A stretch of 64,000 nt of DNA from NCBI RefSeq assembly GCF_002160515.1, contig NZ_NFKS01000013.1:1-64000 (forward strand). Direction: 5' to 3'. Positions 59,807 through 64,000 of this stretch are shown piece after piece. Position numbers and translations under genes: made by a program. Under the pieces are notes generated by a model. That model did not search any database. It worked only from the letters and a program-made list of their open reading frames with translations, and was not told the origin of the DNA. This DNA comes from Anaeromassilibacillus sp. An172. GTDB taxonomy: Bacteria > Bacillota > Clostridia > Oscillospirales > Acutalibacteraceae. Position 1 is the stretch's first letter; each line of letters starts with the position of its first letter.

Positions 59807-61243
59807 TTAGAACTTTGATCTGTCAAGCACGCTGATAGCGTCAGAAATGCTCTTCTCATAAGCCTCTCTGCCGTAATCGTCTGCAAGCTTCTTGTTCTTT
59901 TCGCCGTGGGTGAGGCATCCTGCGCCGCCGATACAGCCGTTAACGCAAGCCATACCCTCGATAAAGTTGTAAGGTGAAACACCCTTGTTAGCTCTGAGAA
60001 GTGCAGTTTTGCACTCTTCGATACCGTCGCAGGAAACAGCCTTAAGCTGGAAGTTTTCGTCAAGACCCTGCTCCTTGAGGGACTGCTTAACTGCGTCTGC
60101 AAGACCGCCGCTTCTTGCAAAGATTCTTCCGAAGTAGGAAGCGTTGTCAAGCGGAGTTTCCTGAAGTGTTGTGATATCGATATCTCTGCTGTCGAACAAT
60201 GCCTGAAGCTCCTCGAAAGTGATAACGGAGTCTATGTATGGTCTTACATGCTCAAGCTGGAATTCCATTTTCTTTGCTGTGCACGGTCCGATAAATACAA
60301 TCTTTGCGTTCTCATCAATGTTCTTGATGTACTTGGAGATTGTAGCAGCAGGTGAAAGGTTGTGTGAAATCTTGTCGTTGAGGCCCGGGAAGCTCTTGTG
60401 GATGTAGTCAACAAAAGCAGGACAGCAGCTGCTGGTGAGGAAGCCCTTTTCTACAAGCTCTGCGCCCTCTGCATATGCTACCATATCTGCGCCCAATGCA
60501 GCCTCGATTGTTGTATAGAAACCGAGTTCCTTAATACCTGTGATTACCTGGCCAAGCTTTGCATAGCTGAACTGGCTGGCGATTGAAGGAGCAACAACAG
60601 CGTAAACCTTTGTTTTGCCGTCTGCCTGGGACTCTTTTATCATCTTGATAACGTCAAGGATGAAGGACTTGTCCATAATAGCACCGAATGGGCACTGATA
60701 TACGCAGGCGCCGCAGGAAATACACTTTGAATTATCGATTGCTGCTGCCTTGTTCTCGTCCATTGAAATAGCCTTAACCTTACATGCTCTCTCGCATGGA
60801 CGCTTAAAGTTGAGGATAGCGCCGTATGGGCAAACCTTAGCGCACTGTCCGCACTCTACGCACTTTGTTTTATCTATAATAGCTCTCTTCTGGTCGTCAA
60901 ATGTGATAGCGCCTCTCTTACATACGTCTTCACATCTGTGGGCAAGACATCCACGGCAGGCGTTTGTAACCTCGTAACCGCCCATAGGACACTCGTCGCA
61001 GGCAATGGAGATAACCTCAATTACGTTAGGATTGCTCTTGTCGCCGCCTGTTGCAAGCTTAATTCTCTCTGCAACGATTGCTCTCTCTTTGTAGATACAG
61101 CAGCGCATTGTAGGCTTGTCCTTAACAATAACCTTTGCAATATCGTTAAAGCTCTCTACAAGGGTATCGTTGTAGGCGTGTCTTGCAACCTCTCTGAGTA
61201 CCTTATACTTCAGATATTGAACCTTAGTATCAAATTTTCTCAT
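59807..61243 (-). CDS. Monomeric [FeFe]-hydrogenase with ferredoxin-type clusters (group B-like)
   Basis: 478 residues. N-terminal part has several 4Fe-4S motifs (CDECPMGGYEVTNACRGC, CVECGQCAKVCPYG, CISCGACVYQCPFG). The H-cluster domain has L1 TSSCCPAFV, L2 GPCTAKKMEF and L3 GMACVNGCIGGAGC. All H-cluster Cys are present, so it should be catalytic, exchanging electrons of ferredoxin with H2. The layout, with an N-terminal extension and no complex-I-like motifs, fits the group B hydrogenases of gut clostridia. GGAAGGCGG precedes the ATG. It is encoded downstream of SpoIIE-like and sensory-hydrogenase genes on the same strand but has its own promoter. Confidence 0.92.
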   Translation of the reverse strand: MRKFDTKVQYLKYKVLREVARHAYNDTLVESFNDIAKVIVKDKPTMRCCIYKERAIVAERIKLATGGDKSNPNVIEVISIACDECPMGGYEVTNACRGCLAHRCEDVCKRGAITFDDQKRAIIDKTKCVECGQCAKVCPYGAILNFKRPCERACKVKAISMDENKAAAIDNSKCISCGACVYQCPFGAIMDKSFILDVIKMIKESQADGKTKVYAVVAPSIASQFSYAKLGQVITGIKELGFYTTIEAALGADMVAYAEGAELVEKGFLTSSCCPAFVDYIHKSFPGLNDKISHNLSPAATISKYIKNIDENAKIVFIGPCTAKKMEFQLEHVRPYIDSVITFEELQALFDSRDIDITTLQETPLDNASYFGRIFARSGGLADAVKQSLKEQGLDENFQLKAVSCDGIEECKTALLRANKGVSPYNFIEGMACVNGCIGGAGCLTHGEKNKKLADDYGREAYEKSISDAISVLDRSKF

Positions 61244-61369
61244 TTAATAAACCGCCTTCCTTCTCAGTTGATTTTCGTTTCCTCACTTTTTGTTTTGGAA
61301 ATTTCAAAAAGGGATTTTAATTATTCTACAAGTCATATACAATTTTACATGTATGACCGACGCACTATA

Positions 61370-61397
61370 TTATACATTGACATTGCCGCTATTGCAA
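61370..61397 (-). promoter_or_regulatory. Promoter of the catalytic hydrogenase gene
   Basis: On the minus strand TTGCAA (61397-61392), 16-base spacer, TATAAT (61375-61370), about 130 bases before the start codon. The gap 61398-61533 shows nothing else. Confidence 0.6.
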
Positions 61398-61533
61398 GCC
61401 GAATTTTTAATATTGTCGTATATTCATAGTATAACATATTTAAGCAAATATTGAAACAGAAAATTTAATGGATTTTTGTTAATATAAAGAAAATTTTGTG
61501 GAAAAAATCCGTTTTTTTCCGATTTTCAAAATA

Positions 61534-62706
61534 TCAGAAATAACTTACCTTTATGCGCTTGCCCATCTTTTTAAGACATTCGGAAATTTCTTCCACAAGG
61601 CGCATTTTAATGTTGAAGTTTATGGGAAGATTTGGGTTTTGGTGGGCAGGGTTTACCGCACGTCCAACAAAGAAATTTATGTCTGTGGCGTCCTCGAAAA
61701 GCATACGGGCAATCTGTGAAGCGCCGTCGCTTTTGTTGCTCCAGTCGTAATAAAGTGCATTGTCGCTTAAATAGTCGTTGGCGTATTCCAAAACCTTGCT
61801 CATGGTTATAACACCCTCTGTAACAAGGTCAACGCCCTCGATTTTAGCGATTGGCGGAACCTCAGGGTCAAGGTAATCAAGCACAGGAATAACCGGCTTT
61901 CCAAGATACTGGGCAGCAAGAGTGGAGGTGGTTCCTCCGCAGACAATGTGCTTTCCGGTTTTTGAGAAGAACAGAGCTTCCATTTTGTTTACGTCCGCCG
62001 GGTCTTTCGGAGGACCTATCATCAGATTAACCTGTTTTCTCGCACGGATTTTAATAGCTCCGATTGTTGTGTCGTCGCCCGGCTCAAAGCCGTAAAGACG
62101 CTCGCATTCGTCCAAAAGAATTGTGGCAAGAGTTTTTGCAGTGTATTCCTTTTCGTATATGCCCTCCATAAAGGTGATTATGTTGTCCCTCTGCCATCCG
62201 AAGTTCATGTACTTACCGACTCCGGCATAAATTGCGCCGTCGCTCATGGCAAGGAAAACATCGTCCTCATGAAGGTCGAGCTTTGATTTATATATTGTTT
62301 TACCGCCGATTTCCATGGTGGTGGTGGGGTAGTCGTAATTTTTTCCGTCACGGAGAAGTATAACCATAGGGTTGTCATACTGGATAATCTCCGCATACTC
62401 GTTGTTTACAACACGTATAATGGTGAAGGTGGAGTAGGCAACCTTTCTTACCTCGCACACAGGAAGGGTGCTTGCTATTGTGGAAACGCAGTCCTCGATT
62501 GTAAGGTTGTTGGCCATCATAGTGGAGATGATTTTTGATGTGAGGGTTGAAAGGATACACGCCTTTACGCCGCTTCCAAGACCGTCAGCCAAAACCATAA
62601 CAAAGGAATTTTCCCCCTGTTCCACTATCTCCATGTGGTCGCCGCAAAGCTGCTCACCTTTTTTGTTGACGCTTTTAAAACCTATATCGGTACAAAGATT
62701 ATTCAT
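61534..62706 (-). CDS. SpoIIE-type PP2C serine phosphatase
   Basis: 390 residues. PP2C/SpoIIE catalytic domain in the first 220 residues: VLADGLGSGVKA (metal Asp), VFLAMSDGAIYAG and EPGDDTTIGAIKI. The C-terminal 165 residues form a separate domain with MIGPPKDPADVN and HIVCGGTTS that I do not recognise. Its start overlaps the stop of the sensory-hydrogenase gene by 8 bases, so the two are co-translated: an H2 or redox sensor coupled to protein dephosphorylation (inference). Confidence 0.88.
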   Translation of the reverse strand: MNNLCTDIGFKSVNKKGEQLCGDHMEIVEQGENSFVMVLADGLGSGVKACILSTLTSKIISTMMANNLTIEDCVSTIASTLPVCEVRKVAYSTFTIIRVVNNEYAEIIQYDNPMVILLRDGKNYDYPTTTMEIGGKTIYKSKLDLHEDDVFLAMSDGAIYAGVGKYMNFGWQRDNIITFMEGIYEKEYTAKTLATILLDECERLYGFEPGDDTTIGAIKIRARKQVNLMIGPPKDPADVNKMEALFFSKTGKHIVCGGTTSTLAAQYLGKPVIPVLDYLDPEVPPIAKIEGVDLVTEGVITMSKVLEYANDYLSDNALYYDWSNKSDGASQIARMLFEDATDINFFVGRAVNPAHQNPNLPINFNIKMRLVEEISECLKKMGKRIKVSYF

Positions 62707-64000
62707 CGTTCAACGACTCCTTAAGTTTGGTAAGGGCAATTTTTGTTTCCGCAGTGGTTTCTCCCAGCAAGGAAGCTATCTCCTGAACTACTCTCATCTG
62801 CTTTTCAATAACCTTGTCGGCTATGTCAACAGTGTTTTTGCTCATGGTTTCCTTTTTGTTTTTCTGGAGTTCCTCTTCGGTAACATCTCTCATAAAGCAA
62901 ATCATAATGTGGTAGCTTCTGTCAAGTATTATTGTCTGTTCTACGTACTTGTTGTACTCTGCAAGGTAAACCTTTTTGTCCCTTATGTTTACGCCGTCGT
63001 TTAATACGTTTACAAATGGGAGCGGGTCTAAAATTCTCACTACAGGCTCGTTGAGTACATCGTGAATATTTTTAATATTGAACATCTCTCTTGCTGTTTT
63101 GTTCATCTGCTGGATTTCCAAAGACTCGTTCAAAACAAAAATAGCGTTAGGAGTGTTTTTAATAATTGTGTCGGAGAAGGACTCCGCTTTTTCTATAAGA
63201 TAAGGCATACACATGTTGATGTCGGACTTGCCGAAATAAACAGCCATAGCCTTGTCACGGCAGGTTTCATATCCGCAGCTTCCGCAGTTGAGCTCGTCGG
63301 CAGGACTGTTTTTGCCCATCTTCCTGAGGATTTCCTCAATAGCCTTGCTGCCCGGCTTCTGTCTGTTGATGCCTATGTACTTCATTTCCTTGGTAAGCTC
63401 TTCGGATGCAGGAATATCCATAACAAAATCGTCGTTGCCTGCGTATTCGTCAACACGCATAAAGTCGCCGATTGGGGATTTTCTCTTATCCATAGCTGGG
63501 CCGCCGATACAGCTTCCCACACAGGCTGACATCTCGATAAAGCATCTGTTTACCTTTCCGTCTATAATGTCCTGGATGGCGTTTTTGCAGTTTTCAACGC
63601 CGTCAACGGAGATATATGTGCAGATGTCGTGGTTTCTCTTCATAGAGCGGAGAATTCCTCCGGTGGTGGGGAAAAGTCTTGACCTGCCCTTAGGTGACTG
63701 GTCTTCGCAGTATTCTATTTTAACTTCCTTTTCGTTGAACCAGCCGGTAAGCTCTTCAAAGGTCAAAACTGCGTCTACAAATTCCGGATACTTGTCAGCC
63801 TCGTCCTTTTTGGAAATGCATGGGCCGATAAATACTGTAAATGCGTCCGGATGTGCCTTTTTAATCTCCTTGCAGTGTGCCTGCATAGGTGACATAACGT
63901 GGGCAAGGAAAGGCAGAGCCGCAGGATAGTATTTTTGAATAAGTGTATTTATGGAATGACAGCAGGAAGAGATAATAACGTTGCTGTCATTTCTTTCAAT
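62699..64000 (-). CDS. hydS: Sensory [FeFe]-hydrogenase with PAS domain (HydS-like, group C), 5' end outside the window
   Basis: At least 433 residues; the frame stays open to the window edge. Visible order: L1-like SSCCHSIN, L2 GPCISKKDEA, L3 MSACVGSCIGGPA; a Cys motif CGSCGYETCRDKA with a later CMP (extra iron-sulfur site); a PAS domain (from NTPNAIFVLNESLEIQQMN to about 80 residues from the end) and a short C-terminal helix. H-cluster domain joined to PAS with no kinase output is the layout of putative H2-sensing hydrogenases. Partner is the overlapping SpoIIE-type phosphatase. The N-terminal ferredoxin part should lie beyond position 64000. Confidence 0.88.
   Translation of the reverse strand: MERNDSNVIISSCCHSINTLIQKYYPAALPFLAHVMSPMQAHCKEIKKAHPDAFTVFIGPCISKKDEADKYPEFVDAVLTFEELTGWFNEKEVKIEYCEDQSPKGRSRLFPTTGGILRSMKRNHDICTYISVDGVENCKNAIQDIIDGKVNRCFIEMSACVGSCIGGPAMDKRKSPIGDFMRVDEYAGNDDFVMDIPASEELTKEMKYIGINRQKPGSKAIEEILRKMGKNSPADELNCGSCGYETCRDKAMAVYFGKSDINMCMPYLIEKAESFSDTIIKNTPNAIFVLNESLEIQQMNKTAREMFNIKNIHDVLNEPVVRILDPLPFVNVLNDGVNIRDKKVYLAEYNKYVEQTIILDRSYHIMICFMRDVTEEELQKNKKETMSKNTVDIADKVIEKQMRVVQEIASLLGETTAETKIALTKLKESLNDE

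Overview
The window (low GC, Gram-positive style ribosome binding sites, TTG/GTG starts) looks like a chromosome segment of an anaerobic gut Clostridium-class bacterium, most likely a Ruminococcaceae/Oscillospiraceae relative of Ruminococcus. The reasons are type-I dockerin modules on two secreted proteins, a cohesin-like surface protein, group B-like and sensory [FeFe]-hydrogenases, a PduL-type phosphotransacylase, a SigH-like sigma factor and RqcH. Species level cannot be decided from the sequence alone.

Layout. 1-3300: a PurF-like protein that has lost its glutaminase nucleophile, and an AraC-type regulator. 3800-17631: the standout region. A seven-bladed RCC1-type protein with two zinc ribbons (3980-5116) has its own promoter; a near-copy of that promoter drives a tight nine-gene operon (5259-17631) encoding a zinc-ribbon protein, an Hsp70/actin-fold ATPase, an acidic-tailed protein of unknown function, a long coiled-coil protein, two helical proteins with basic amphipathic N-termini (one resembling ESCRT-III/PspA in layout), a MIT-like plus AAA+ ATPase of Vps4 style, a degenerate AAA+ partner, and a SWIM-zinc-finger/HerA-type ATPase. 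I know of no described system with this composition; it is the best candidate for a novel machine here. 17681-19578: remnant of an integrative element in tRNA-Arg(CCT), bounded by perfect 44-bp direct repeats, with clustered TTAGCA sites near its ends and no visible integrase.

19982-24783: a sugar PTS module (IIA, enzyme I, HPr with Arg instead of Ser46, NagE-like IICB). 24944-28755: NifX-like protein, cohesin-like surface protein, family-4 uracil-DNA glycosylase, PduL-like enzyme and a 5'-truncated LRR-dockerin gene. 28829-34082 (minus strand): a heterodimeric ABC exporter and a Gx transporter/NusG-II pair. 34285-37594: ilvB-ilvN-ilvC, followed by a tandem 160-bp repeat array. 38130-41051: a secreted papain-like protease with dockerin.

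41353-48901: housekeeping genes (SigH-like sigma, ComM, MurA, a metallo-beta-lactamase-fold hydrolase, RlmH, RqcH), interspersed with intergenic GC-rich repeats. 48912-52415: a LacI-type regulator and GH42 beta-galactosidase with a perfect palindromic operator between them. 52430-58474: DUF6506-like protein, two-component system, family-2 glycosyltransferase, rhodanese and a CorA transporter. 58584-59608: tRNA-Ser(GGA) and a HAD phosphatase. 59744-64000 (minus strand): a sensory [FeFe]-hydrogenase (cut by the window edge), a SpoIIE-type phosphatase and a catalytic [FeFe]-hydrogenase, a likely redox-sensing and H2-metabolism cluster.
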